The notes beneath the pieces are model-generated. The model made no database searches and was not told where the DNA came from. It worked only from the letters and a program-made list of their open reading frames with translations. From Pyrenophora tritici-repentis (taxonomy: Eukaryota; Ascomycota; Dothideomycetes; Pleosporales; Pleosporaceae), in assembly GCF_003171515.1 (NCBI RefSeq), contig NC_089390.1, positions 6,572,001-6,636,000 on the forward strand: a stretch of 64,000 nucleotides of DNA, given 5' to 3'. The translations under genes were made by a program, and so were the position numbers. This document shows positions 23,617-34,956 of the stretch, piece by piece. Position 1 is the stretch's first letter, and each line of letters starts with the position of its first letter.

Positions 23617-25448
23617 TTACACAACCTCAAATTCCAACCTCACCCTCGGCACCTCCTTACTCCCTGCCAGCATCTTATATGTGAAGTTCCAAAACTCGAA
23701 GTCACTAGTCCAGATGTTAGCAAATCTCTCCTTCTCTGTCGGTCGTAAAAAGAAAAAAAGAAACTCAAAACTTACTTAATCACCTCTCCCTCCCCCCCAA
23801 ACATGCCATTAAACCCAACCCCATACTCCAAATCCACCGACCCACTAACATTAACCCTCACACCCTCGACATCCGCCCAACCACCAACATCCCTCTTCCC
23901 ACCCCACCCATTCGTCCCCACGAGGAAGGAAAACGCACTCGTCTCATTCCCCTGCGGATAACTCAACTCCAAACTGCCCTCCCCAACAACCACATCCAGT
24001 GCGTAAACCTGCGCGTACAAGCTCATCCAGCCGACAGTTCCATCTTTACGACTCCACTGCACAACGGCCGGGTTGAAGGAATTGGGGTTCTTGGCGGGTC
24101 CGCCAATGACGTTTTCGGAGAAGGATTCTGCGCCGATTGTGAGGCTGGGGGAGAGGTAGGCGGTTATGTTGCGGGGATAGGTGTCGAAGGGGGGTGAGAA
24201 GGCGGTTGTGTGGACGGTGTGGGTGCCGGGGAAGGTTGTGAGAGCGGAGAGTGTTTCGTCGGGGACGAGGGTATTGTGGTATGGTGCTAAGATAGCGATG
24301 AGGGGGCCGATTGCGAAGTCATCTTTGTGGCCCATTGCGTAAGGCTGGATGGAAGTATTAGTTCAATCAGATTTTCTCCATGTTTGTGTTGGAAGAGGAA
24401 TAACTTACTTTGGGATGCATGGGCGACGCTTCCTTGCCGACAATTGTCCACATTTGTAGTGCGAGGATGCTGAGATAACGGTTCATGTCGAAGCCGTAGG
24501 CGCGGTCCCAGGGCCCGGCTACGTTTTTCAGGTTGGCGTTGTATAGCTGGCCTAGACTTGTCCATGTGGAGCGTATCATTTGTGGTCCGTATTCGCCCAT
24601 TAGACTATCCCGTGGCATGTATTTCGCCCAGAGCGTAAGTGCCCAAAGAGACACTCCTGCGTAGGTGCCAGAATTGAATTCAGACAATGTGTCGTCGCGG
24701 GTAAACAGATCAATGACTTGTTTGGCGTAGGCTTCACCGGCCGTAGTCATGTTTGAGTCGTTTACGCGGCGGCCTACGTAGCCAGAGACAAAGGCGCGCA
24801 TAATGGATGGGTTGCTGTATGCGGGATACAAGTTATCGCCATCTACGCCGCCAACGCGGTAGCTATCGCCAATGGTGGTGTTGAACAGACTTTCCACCAT
24901 GTAATCTTGCACATCCTTGGGAAGAAGATGCGGAAACTCTTCTAACATCAAGACAAAAGTCGTGCCCACGAAGCCGCGCCAATTGGGATCCCAAGAGTTG
25001 TACATCTTGGCAGGGTAGGCTTCGCTGCCGACCGTAGGCTCCTCGGGATAAATTTGGTAGTTGCCAAACCTCGATGTGGTGTCAGCATCAACACCAGCAG
25101 CCTGTGGCACTACAAAACATACCACTGCTGGCTCTCATTTTTGAACTGGCCTCCGATAACATTCTTCACAATCTTGACCGCTTGCTCAACATCGTCGTTT
25201 TCGTTTCTGGCCAGTAAACCCGCTGCATACCACACACTGGCCCTCGTCTCATGCGTCAGTGCCTTGGCCTCCAGACTGTATAGATATCCTCTTTCGCTGT
25301 CATAGTACATATCCATCCAATCCATTGACTCGCGCAGCAACCCATCTGCGAATGTTTCGGTCGCATTACGTCCAAACACAGTCCGGCCCGTGCACACATG
25401 CTGCGCCAACAACGTCGCAGCGACCCAAAACCTCGCGAAAGCAATCAT
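23617..25448 (-). CDS. secreted six-hairpin glycosidase-like protein
   Basis: Four exons, 25,448-25,123, 25,069-24,409, 24,344-23,776 and 23,704-23,617, join in frame to 547 residues. Donors are GTATGT, GTAAGT and GTAAGT. The N-terminus MIAFARFWVAATLLAQHVC is a signal peptide. The N-terminal 350 residues are helix-rich, with paired aromatic motifs (MDWMDMYYDSERGYLYSLEA, ETRASVWYAAGLLARN, SDPNWRGFVGT-like and SNPSIMRAFVSGY). These read as an alpha/alpha toroid of the six-hairpin type. The rest is beta-rich with several Asn-X-Thr/Ser sites, ending in FEFWNFTYKMLAGSKEVPR. I know similar proteins in many ascomycetes only as uncharacterised. Substrate unknown; GH76 is an alternative but its hallmark motifs are not seen. 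Confidence 0.78.
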
Positions 25449-26926
25449 ACCGAACGTCGCAACGAGTGGAAAGTGCAGAATTTCGCACACGACATGGCAG
25501 CGACATCTACCATGTTTATTTGGTCACGCGGCACGGGTCTACAGCGCGGCCAAGCGCAACAATACGGGAGTATGTCCGGAGCGTTACTTGAAGTTGCTGA
25601 AGTTGAGGGGTTCGGTAGATAATAGGGCGAGGTAGATAAACAACTTGCCCGTTGATGGCAAGTACGGCCTAGTTCTAGAGTTTATGGCCCGGGTAAAGGC
25701 CGCTAATGGAAGAATGCTGCGGGACTACACATCCGAGGGCAAAGTGACATACTGACTCGTGAGGATTAGCGGTGACAGATAACATGACCAACTGTCCACC
25801 ACTAAATGTCCCTGATGATGCAGTGTGCAGAGCTTAAAGTCCCTTAGAAGCAGCCCGTCCTGCGACCAACTCCACTCGCGCGAACACAAGTCGCTTCTGG
25901 AAGGGCCGAGCCGCTACACCTGCCGTGATAGCAGAAATGCCACAAGCTTCATCATGCAGATCTTAATCACTCACTTGACTTCACCATCTTCCATGTTCCT
26001 TGAAGCACATGACTAGCAGAGCCATGGTTTCACGCGCATATGCAATATAGCCGCTTTCCACCTTGTATTCAACGAACTCGATCCATCGTCAATGCTGCAA
26101 GCCGTTTCACTCACAATGAAACAGACTGATAACATTACATGAGGCACAGCTCGAACATCGGCATACGATCGGCGACGTTATCGGAGAAAAAATGGCGCAA
26201 GATGATCAACCGTAGCGGTCGTGTCGATCGGCGGGTAGAAACATTGTCGAGTCAGTATGTTTCGTACGCTGTGGCGAGTACCTTGATGATGACTAGGAAA
26301 GCAAAGAGGATTGCACAATCTAGTTGCGACAGAGAAGTTGATATTGCACAGATAGTATTGGCATTTTCCTTTCCCACGCACGCTGTGCATGCGCAGATAA
26401 CCGTTGATTCATAAACATGGCTTCGTGAAGCAACGACCCAGTGTCGCAGGTATATACATTGCAAGAAAAGCAGTTTCCGGAAATTGATGCAAAAGCATTG
26501 TGATGACCACCAGTGGTATCAGTCCTGGTCAGGGCGATAATGTCCATGGCAGAAATGGCTCGCATATGACAAGCATAGATCCGGTAGAAACAAGAAATGA
26601 GACCCAATCTTGCAGAATAACGTACATGAGCAGTGAGCAAAAAAAAGGAAAAAAGAAAAAGAGAAAAAACCCGGATAGTCAATGCTCCTTGGGTACAACC
26701 AGGCTGGAATTTGTGGTCCGTGTTTGAGATCCGAGGGAAAGGACTCTATCCGGATGCTTTTGGTAAAGGTAAACTGCCTACGGGCCCCGGAAGGAAGAAG
26801 ATGGTCCATTACAATATTAGGGTGGCCAGACTCCAGAGCTCCATCCAGACAGGGAAGGAAAGGGTATCTCTGGGCTCGATACATCGACGCAGGAACAATG
26901 AGGTTTTGGTAAGATTGATAGGCTCT
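25449..26926. other. intergenic, no gene seen
   Basis: Between two minus-strand genes: promoter of the six-hairpin protein on the left, 3' flank of the RfeG-like gene on the right. Short frames on both strands overlap and lack motifs. Confidence 0.5.
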
Positions 26927-27970
26927 CTATCTGGTACTGTACCTAGAGGTGCCCGAGGGTTGATTGCGCGACGATTGCGGCTGTTGCGATAATGGATATT
27001 CTGGGGGGGTGAGTGTCAGTTGTAGGATGCCGGGACGACGCAATGCACTTACGACGACCATCCGAAGCAATGTAGTAGCCTGGGGCGGCTGCCGGAGTAC
27101 TACTGGGGCTTAGCGATAGACCAAATAGGGTTCGTCATAGTAACCAAAATACCTTGGAGCAGCATATTGGGGCGTGGGAGGTGCCGTCTGTCGTCCGTAG
27201 GGATCTGTGGTCTGCGCGGGGTAAGAAGAGTAGCCAGCCTGGGCGGGGTATTCCCTTCCACTGGGTTGCTGGTAAGAAGATGAGTATGGGTCCGCTGGCT
27301 GAGTCCTGGGTGCAGCGGATGCGGCCTGGTAGCCCGGATGTGAAGCTCCATACGTGGTTGGGGTGGTGGTGTAGTGGGGGTCACTGCTAGCATAGCCAGA
27401 AGACGAATACGTCGTCGCTCTAGACGACGTCGACGACTGACGAGGAGGCTGATCATAGGGATCCGCGGCCGCATGCGGCGCGCCGTGTTCATACGGTTTT
27501 GTTGGACCCCAATGCTGGCGAGCAGCATGTGTGCGCGAGTCCTGGTAAGCGACTAATGAAGCGTTAGGGCCCCCTGATACCTTAGTAGTGCGGACTTGAG
27601 GACTATGGCTACCTCCACGTCCCGTCTCGCCAGGCTGGCGCTCCTGCTGCCAACGTTGCGAATCCATCTTCAAGTCCTGAATCATTTGCTGCGGGAGTTT
27701 GGTTAGCGTGTTGCGCGAGCTACTTGCGAGACTCGCCACCTACCGAAGTCAGAGTGCGGTATGCTGTTATCCAGTAGCCTGGTTGGCCCTGCGCGCGAGT
27801 TAGTATTCCGTACGTGTGGCATCAAGGAAAGATGTGCGGACCTGGTACTCTCCGGTGCCGGTGCCAGGCCTGACGAGCGCATCTGGGCCCAAATAGCGCT
27901 GGATGTCGGCCGTGATTACTTCTCTCGCAATACCGTCGCCGGGCACGAACCACTGATTTGCGCGCGACAT
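26927..27970 (-). CDS. RfeG-like protein
   Basis: Five exons: 27,970-27,842, 27,788-27,744, 27,688-27,153, 27,102-27,053 and 27,000-26,927. They give 277 residues. The conserved N-terminus runs MSRANQWFVPGDGIAREVIT, RYLGPDALVRPG, GYWITAYRTLTS and MIQDLKMDSQRW. This is the signature of proteins annotated in Aspergillus as transcription factor RfeG. The middle is Tyr/Ser/Pro/Gln-rich and disordered. The last two short exons add GYYIASDGRQYPLSQQ; they are supported by a GTAAGT donor, a CCCCCCAG acceptor and frame continuity, and a reading that runs straight on would instead stop at 27,110. Exon 2 is only 45 bp and the first donor is the weak GTCCGC. A DNA-binding role rests on annotation of relatives, since no classical DNA-binding fold is visible. 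Confidence 0.82.
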
Positions 27971-30900
27971 GGCTACAGAGAGGGATATGAGGGAGACAGT
28001 AAATAAAAAATGCGGCTTATGTTAATGCCAAAAAACGGGCCAAGCTAGGGAAGCTAAGACAAGCACCAAGATTACGGTCCGGGAAACAGTGCAGGCGTCT
28101 GTGTGTCCTGGGGCTATGGTGTCCAAGGAGATCCAGGAGGAAGGTGGAAGAGAGGCAAGACTGGGGCGGGGTATTGACCAATATACGGGCACTGGGGCGT
28201 GCGGCCTGTGACAGAGAGTGGACCTTGACGGCGTGGCTGCCGGCGACCCTTTTTGGGATGTGGTAGCTGATGGGATGCAGCTTCCTGGTGGGGGTGTAAT
28301 CTCTATCGCGCTTCACGACAGGTACCTGGAGGTATACAGGACTATGCTGGAGACACTATGTGCGCTTCTCTGCAGATAGATGTCTGGGGGACGGACGAAG
28401 GGATGAGTACTTGTTGAAGACTCGTCTCAGTGTCTGAAGCTGAAGTATGGCTGCAGTGGGTGCGGGGAGCTGATTGGCGGACGAGTGACAGGCAGGGCAG
28501 CGGCAGGCTGGATGCACGTCAATCCGTTGGTGTCGGGCAGCAAAGCACGCGAGGGCTGACAGTAGTGACGCTTGACGCTGGTTTCACGGGAATGGATGGG
28601 AATGGCGAGAGCGATATAGACAGCTGGATGGGAGGGATGGAGCAGCGGCGGCGGAGGGAGAAAAGATCAGACGAAAACAAGCAGCGTACCGACGGCAGCC
28701 GATCTAGTTATTCGGAAGCGCATTGGGACCCCATAGAAAAAGGCCAGCTCGAGCTTCTGGCGCGATTTGGGTAGCAAGCGCACAAGTGGGCGATGCGAGT
28801 GTGTGGGGACAGCCCTCGCTGGTGGCGCCGCTTGGGCATCAACCGCGCGCGCCCAAGGCCTGCCTGACTGATGCAGCGAACGAGTCGCAAGCGGGCGTCG
28901 GTCATGGATCATCATGGCCATGATGCTCCTGCTACTGATGCTGTTGGTAGCCAAGACCTCTAACAAGGGCGGACGACGGCATTGCGACATGGCTGGCGAC
29001 TTTGCTTCCCGCCATCATCGCGCAGGCGTCTGTCAGTGTGGCGTCGTGGGGAGGGGCTGTATCTGTAGGCGGGCTCCAGGGCCTTGTCGGGCCTAGCCGA
29101 GGACAATTTTTCACCGCGTTGCAAACTGTCGATAGCTGCTCCCACGCCTCCGGTGAGGCCTGCATCGCCAAAACCCAACAACAACCAAGCTTCTCCCTGG
29201 TCGGCCATCTCGGCCAGCCATGACGTTTGTGTGGCCAGAGCTGACCGGCTGAACGTCAGACGCCCTTCACCGACTCTCTATTCCCCCCCCCCCAGCCTGC
29301 GACACCAGCATGCCATCTCATACAACGAACAGACCTCCTCAGATGGCAACAGCCGTACACACCCTATGCTCGAAGCGTGCAAAATCTTCTTGCCTCTTCA
29401 TGTCTCTCTGCCTATGGGAACCTCTCCCTCTGCCCCGGCCTAAAAGACAGTTGCTTCTGCTCCCCCTCGTGGCTGCTTCTCATTAGTTGGCTGCCCATAC
29501 TACCGCCCGCATCTTGCACCGCAATCGTCGTCAGGCACCCGTGGGCCCAGCGACACCAGCACGTGTTTTCGTGTCACCGCACCTGATCCGCAGCCGCAGC
29601 GACGATGACGCGCAGCTGCCGTGCTGCCCAAGTCAGGACGCCCATGTCTGACAACACCCACAGGGTCCTACCCCAGGGTTCCCTACCTACCACCAAACCT
29701 GCTATTGCTGCCAGCATCTGACACAAGTACTTGATCGCCTCTTACTCTTGCTCACTACTACTAATCATGTCCATCCTACTAACTCGCCCTCTGAACCATG
29801 GAGTTGCTGTAGCTGGGGCAAAAAGAGAAGGAGCATCGGCACAGCTATCAGCCCAAGCCCGGCGGCCTCTCCTATCACTATCACTATCACTATCGTACAA
29901 CAACGCCTTTCTGGGCCCGGCCAGACCTGCAGCCCATATTACGCCTAAGCCAGCTCTGTCGTCCGCTCCCTTCTTCCACTCGTTGTCCATCTCAACCACG
30001 ACTTGTGGAACTAACACCCGCGCTTGAGGCGTACACAAGGTTCATCACTCCAACCACCTCGTCATGTGCAGGACCCACCTTCCGATCCTTATATCGACCC
30101 ACGCACTGGGGAACCTTATGTTCAAGACCGTCTCCCACCTCTACCGCGGTACTTTTGTCGCCCGAGCATTCTTCCGCCAGTTCGCGCGTAAGGATCTAGT
30201 CTGCCGCTGCAGGGCCGTCACGACTACCTACTTGGGCACTGATGCTTCCGTTGCATCGCGAGCGGCCCGAATGCTCCCGGTGACCGCTTTTTAGATATGA
30301 GGGGGTGGGGTGACCTGTATATCTCTTGGTCATCGGCTGCCCAAGCTGCCGACATGTGTCGACCCTACCTGCCATGTGCGACTCTGGTCAGCACTACAAG
30401 AGTAGCAGAGCTTCGCTAATAGATGCGCGCACTCAATGTCAAGAGACGGGCGAGGTACTAAATACCTCGGACGCCAAAGCATTGCTAGCTGGAGTTTCCC
30501 CAGCATCGGCTGCCCAACCGACGATCGCTGACCCTTCAAGTTACTGCCGTGACATGACACCGCCCCCAGCCTATGGCGACTACACCCACAAGATCGTCCA
30601 GTATGCTGACACGCTGACGTAGTAGAGGCTTAGTTTAGACGTCGTGATTTATCCAACGGCTGCTGCAACGGATATCCGCAACGCTGGCCGCAAATGATGC
30701 TCAAGGACCATGGGCGGCTCCGCAACGACTCGACGGGCTCAAAGCTCCGGACACGATGCCCAGGTATCAACACAGGATACGAAGGATTGGGCAGTGCGTC
30801 GGAAAAAGCAAAAGGGGACTGGGCTGCACACTTACCTTGCCGTAGAGGCGGCACGCGCTGTCCCTGCATCAACCATAGTCCCGGACGAGTGCAACCCGCT

Positions 30901-31196
30901 GCATACTATTCCCTCGTCGATATCCTCCCACGTGTCTTTACCTCGGCCATCTCGTGACGTCTGACTTGGCTCGGAAGAGAGGCAACACGCGTCTCACACA
31001 CATACACGATTCATGCGGCCTGAGGCATCAGTCAGGTGTGTTTCGGATGCATGCCTGAGGCCATGGCAAACGACATGGATGGGGATACGGTCATGGACGG
31101 ATGCCGCGTGTTGCGCGGAACGGATACATGGTACCTGAAGATGAACGAATTAAACATGGTTGCATTATCGTCCCGATATAACTCTCCGCATGCTGT

Positions 31197-31317
31197 GATT
31201 CAAGACTGCTTACTCGGTGATATGCAAAAGGCTGTTAGTGACGTCTCAACATGACTGCTTCGCTTTGATCCAAGACTGCTTACTCGGTGATATGCAAGAA
31301 AGGTTGTTGGTGACGTC
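31197..31317. repeat. imperfect direct repeat, two copies of about 50 bp
   Basis: Copy 1 is 31,197-31,245 and copy 2 is 31,267-31,317, offset by 70 bp. They share CAAGACTGCTTACTCGGTGA and a following GTGACGTC, with two small insertions in copy 2. Non-coding; no terminal inverted repeat is seen. Confidence 0.85.
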
Positions 31318-31840
31318 GATGATATCTCGTATGTAATCACGCCCGCACGTACGCATCTTATCACGTGGGAAGAAAGGAGTCAAGTCAAGATATGTACCAT
31401 CTGAACGTTGAGCGTGGGGGCAATAAATCATCATCATACTGAAGAGTCTATCTAAAAGTATCCATCCACCCATTCATGTGCGATTTCGTGAGAAGAAAAA
31501 AAAGGACAATGCATATCCGTCTTTCCACCATCAGGCCCGTCAGTGAGCAAAGGCAGCTGGAGGTACATGATCAAGTAAATGTCCCTGTCCAAGCCGATAT
31601 CCCAAGTACCCAACCTACTCGACCAGAAAAGACACAACCATCTCAACCAAACCACAAAAAGAAAGAAAGAACATCAATCCGTTCTATCATGACACATCAG
31701 CCATTTCTCATAGCCTGTGACCGCTTGCTCGCACGCAACGCAGGCACGCTCGCAGACGCGCAAGAACAAAAATAAATCTCAATCGGGTATTTTGGGGTAT
31801 AAAGGGGACAAAGGGTATATAAATCTCGTTAACCAGTTTC

Positions 31841-31859
31841 TGTGTGTGTGTGTGTGTGT
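31841..31859. repeat. (TG)n dinucleotide microsatellite
   Basis: Nine TG units in non-coding DNA near the 3' flank of the coiled-coil membrane protein gene. Confidence 0.9.
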
Positions 31860-32235
31860 AATCGTAAACATGAACAGCCGAAGCTTTCAGAGTGAGAAAA
31901 AAAAAGGACGCCACCGTTTTTTGTTTCATATCGTAAAAAAGAACAAGAGGCCTTTCCCACTCATACGTGTATGGCGGTAAGCGGCAAATCAGTCTATATC
32001 GTGAACTAGGAAAGAAGCAAGCAAGCAAAACAGGAGGGATGGATCAAAGCAAACACCGTGATGATGCTTTCCCAAGTGACCATGCAATTTTGTAGACAGA
32101 AAGGGGATTGGAATGATTAAAAGGCAATAGTAAGGGTAGTAGTGGCCAATCTGGATGTGGTTGGTTGGTGCGTTCATAGCGTTGAGGACGTAAATCGTAA
32201 TGTCGGGAAGACGGGGGGAGGGCGGTGAACTCAAC

Positions 32236-34467
32236 TCAGTAGTGAGGTTCATACGCGATACCAGCCCAGTCTTCGATGCGAGAGATGGCAGCTGACATGT
32301 GTCTGGCGACAGATTCCGAGATCCACGAGTTGCCGACGGTCATGCCCAGGGGGATGCCAAAGAGATGACGGCCGTTTCCGAAAGCGCCGCTGCGGCTAGC
32401 CACATTGCCGTAGCCGTCGCCGAAGCCATAACCGTTTGCGTTCTTCCAGTAGGCCAATTCGGAAAAGATGTAAAAGCAGTAGATGCTGAGGATAACGTCA
32501 AGCACTCCGAAGAACCAGACGAGGGAGCTGCGCTTCTTACCCAATTTGACCGTGGTGGGAGAAGTGACGACTGGATTCTCGATAATGACCGTCTCCTCGG
32601 TGTCCGACTCCCCGGTGGTCTGAACGCCAATGCTAGTGGTAGGCGAGGACGTTACAACCGACTGTGTGTCCGTCTGCTCGGTCTGAACGCTAGTGCTAGC
32701 TGTAGGCGAGGACGTTATAACCGACTGTGCGACAGGCTCGATCTCATGAGTGATCATGACGGAATCGATGTAGTTGTTGGGCACCGAAGGTGTGATGGAC
32801 CTAGTCTGGGTGCCTCGCGTACTAACAGGCGTTTGTTGAGGCTCAACGGTCTGGGTAGACAAGTCTGTTGTCGTGATCTGGCGAACCCTCGGACTTGTGT
32901 TAGCAGCTTCCGCGATACTCAATGAGAGCGTCGGAAGGCTGGGTTGCACCGGCGCAACGCTAACGACCTCTTGTTGGGTAAAGGTGGAGTGAGCGCGGGC
33001 AGGCTCTACAGGCTCAGTACTGGCACCCGCGTACTCAGCAATGGTAGAGAGAACGCGAGGAGACTCAATAGGCGCAAAGCTGAAAACCTCTTGTTCGGTG
33101 ATGGTAGAGAGTATGCGCGTGGGTTCAATGGGCGCAAAGTTGGCAATCTCGTGCTCGGTGACGGTGGAGAGTGCACGCGTGGGTTCGACAGGCGCGAAGC
33201 TAGCAACCTCGTATTCGGTGACTGCAGAGGGAACGCGGTCAGGCTCGACGGGTGCAAAGCTGGCAACCTCTTGCTCGAAGATGGTAGAGGGAGCGCGAGT
33301 AGGTTCGATGGGTGTGGTACTCGCAGCATCGTTGTAGTGTACGCTCTGTGTGGGAATGCGTGCAGCAACAGGCGCAACGCTGATCGACTCGTACTCTGTA
33401 ATCGCGGAGGCTGGAGCGCGTGCGGGCTCGACGGGCGCATAGTTGGCAACCTCCTGTACGTGGACGGTGGAAGCTGGGGCGCGAGTGGGCTGGATGGGCT
33501 GAGTGTTGGCGGCATCCCCGACGTAGACAGTCAGTGTGGGTGCAGGTGCAGCGACAGGCGCAACGCTGGAGGCTTCTTGTGTGTGGATGGACGAGGGCGG
33601 AGCGCGAGCGGGCTCAATGGGCTGGGTGCTGATCTCGGTGATAGCGGAGTACTCGTTGAACTCAGGCTCGTAGTACGACTCGCTGTCTAGACCGGACAGC
33701 TCGTCTTCGAGAGAGTCGCCAAGGGAGCCGATATGGCGGTTGTCGTCGGTGGGAGAGGCAGCAGCAGCGCGAGCTTTTTCATCCGCCATCTCCAAGAGAC
33801 GCTTGTTCGCCTTCTGGATCTGCTGCTCGAGGTTCTCGATGCGCTCATTCTTGACAAGAATCTCGCGATCCTGGTCAATGTGTTCCTCGCGCAGCTTCTT
33901 CAGGTCGTGCTCGAGCTCGGCAGCCGAATCTGCGATTTCTTGCGTAGCTTCCAGTTCTTCCATCAGCTGGTTGTTCTTCTCGTCCAGGTCCTGCCACTGT
34001 GCTGTGATGTCTCCGAGCTGCTGGTGGAGGGTAAGGCTTTGTGAAAGCGCGTCATCTCGCTCCTTGATGGCGCTCTGGCGAGCGGCTTGTGCTCGCTCGT
34101 TCTCAGCGAAGAGGCGGTCGATGGTGGTGTTGGCGTCCACATGAGCGGCTTTCTCGTCAGACAGGTCCTCAACCGTCCTCTTGTGTTGGACCTCAAGGAC
34201 CTCGAGCTTTGCCCTCAGCTGGCTGAGCTGGTCGTCGCTCTGCTGGAGCTGGTGCTTGGTCTCCCGTAGCTCCTTTTCCAAATTAGCATTTTCGTTCTTG
34301 AGTGCAACATTTTTTCGGCTGAGATCTTTGTTGTCGCTTTCAAGCGCAACTGCACGATCCCAATTGTCATCCTCCATGGGGGTTGGTGTTTGCTCACCTT
34401 GGAGAGACGAGCCTCCTCCAAAGTTGCGGACAACTTCTTTGTTGGCGCCGCCGCGGCCGCTGCCCAT
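32236..34467 (-). CDS. coiled-coil protein with Pro/Glu/Ala repeats and a C-terminal membrane segment
   Basis: One long frame of 743 residues. Residues about 35-240 are an uninterrupted coiled coil (DLSRKNVALKNENANLEKEL and following heptads). About 280-520 hold some eleven units of roughly 20-22 residues around PVEPTRAxSTxTExEVAxFA. A Ser/Thr-rich stretch follows, then one hydrophobic segment (VWFFGVLDVILSIYCFYIF) and a Gly/Asn-rich tail of about 65 residues. This suggests an anchored tether or scaffold protein; no enzyme motif. The start is uncertain. A second frame entering from 34,667 reads coding-like up to KLSATLEEARLSK at a GTGAGC donor, so an upstream exon could replace the first 30-odd residues. 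I found no intron of normal length that joins it in phase. Confidence 0.75.
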   Translation of the reverse strand: MGSGRGGANKEVVRNFGGGSSLQGEQTPTPMEDDNWDRAVALESDNKDLSRKNVALKNENANLEKELRETKHQLQQSDDQLSQLRAKLEVLEVQHKRTVEDLSDEKAAHVDANTTIDRLFAENERAQAARQSAIKERDDALSQSLTLHQQLGDITAQWQDLDEKNNQLMEELEATQEIADSAAELEHDLKKLREEHIDQDREILVKNERIENLEQQIQKANKRLLEMADEKARAAAASPTDDNRHIGSLGDSLEDELSGLDSESYYEPEFNEYSAITEISTQPIEPARAPPSSIHTQEASSVAPVAAPAPTLTVYVGDAANTQPIQPTRAPASTVHVQEVANYAPVEPARAPASAITEYESISVAPVAARIPTQSVHYNDAASTTPIEPTRAPSTIFEQEVASFAPVEPDRVPSAVTEYEVASFAPVEPTRALSTVTEHEIANFAPIEPTRILSTITEQEVFSFAPIESPRVLSTIAEYAGASTEPVEPARAHSTFTQQEVVSVAPVQPSLPTLSLSIAEAANTSPRVRQITTTDLSTQTVEPQQTPVSTRGTQTRSITPSVPNNYIDSVMITHEIEPVAQSVITSSPTASTSVQTEQTDTQSVVTSSPTTSIGVQTTGESDTEETVIIENPVVTSPTTVKLGKKRSSLVWFFGVLDVILSIYCFYIFSELAYWKNANGYGFGDGYGNVASRSGAFGNGRHLFGIPLGMTVGNSWISESVARHMSAAISRIEDWAGIAYEPHY

Positions 34468-34956
34468 TGCGCCAAGAGGCCGCTTCCGGCGCTAGGCTCG
34501 GGCGGGGGCGGGAAGACGTCCGCGCTCAGAGAGAGAGCGGCGCCAGCACCACCCTCTCCCACGGGCAAGGGGTTGGATGGCACATCCATCCCGAAGGAAA
34601 AGGCTGAACCCTCTCCAAGTCGGATAGGCCTGGGTATGTCGTTGGTTGGAATTTGGTAAGGGGGCAAAAGTTGAATTGGTGTGAATAATTCTGAAGAGAG
34701 AGAAGAGGAAAGGCAGAACGGAGCATCAAGAAGTACTACCCAAGAACCTGCAACTGCCAGTGAAATGCTACTGTTGAATAGGAAGACTCACTTACACTCT
34801 GTAACTATGCAGCTATTGTACATTAGGCAGAATAGGCTCCACTTTGGTTAGTACAGACACACACTCACTTTCACTAGGTGAAAGAGGCTCGTTCAAGTAC
34901 ACTACATCAGATAGGATACATGGATTGAGCAGCATGGTATCTACATTAATAGGCCA
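34468..34956. other. intergenic / possible 5' exon of the coiled-coil membrane protein
   Basis: The left 200 bp may encode an alternative N-terminus for the minus-strand gene (frame from 34,667, Pro/Ala-rich). The rest looks like 5' flank, and 3' flank of the F-box-like gene. Confidence 0.4.

Larger units (their letters stand above)
27971..32235. other. 4.3 kb gene-free region
   Basis: No frame with coding texture. On the plus strand about 29,250-30,250 is pyrimidine-rich, with an 11-C run at 29,283-29,293 and four CTATCA hexamers near 29,872-29,895. A diverged 50-bp direct duplication (31,197-31,317) and a (TG) tract (31,841-31,859) are listed separately. The left end is the promoter of the RfeG-like gene and the right end is the 3' flank of the next minus-strand gene. 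Confidence 0.5.
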
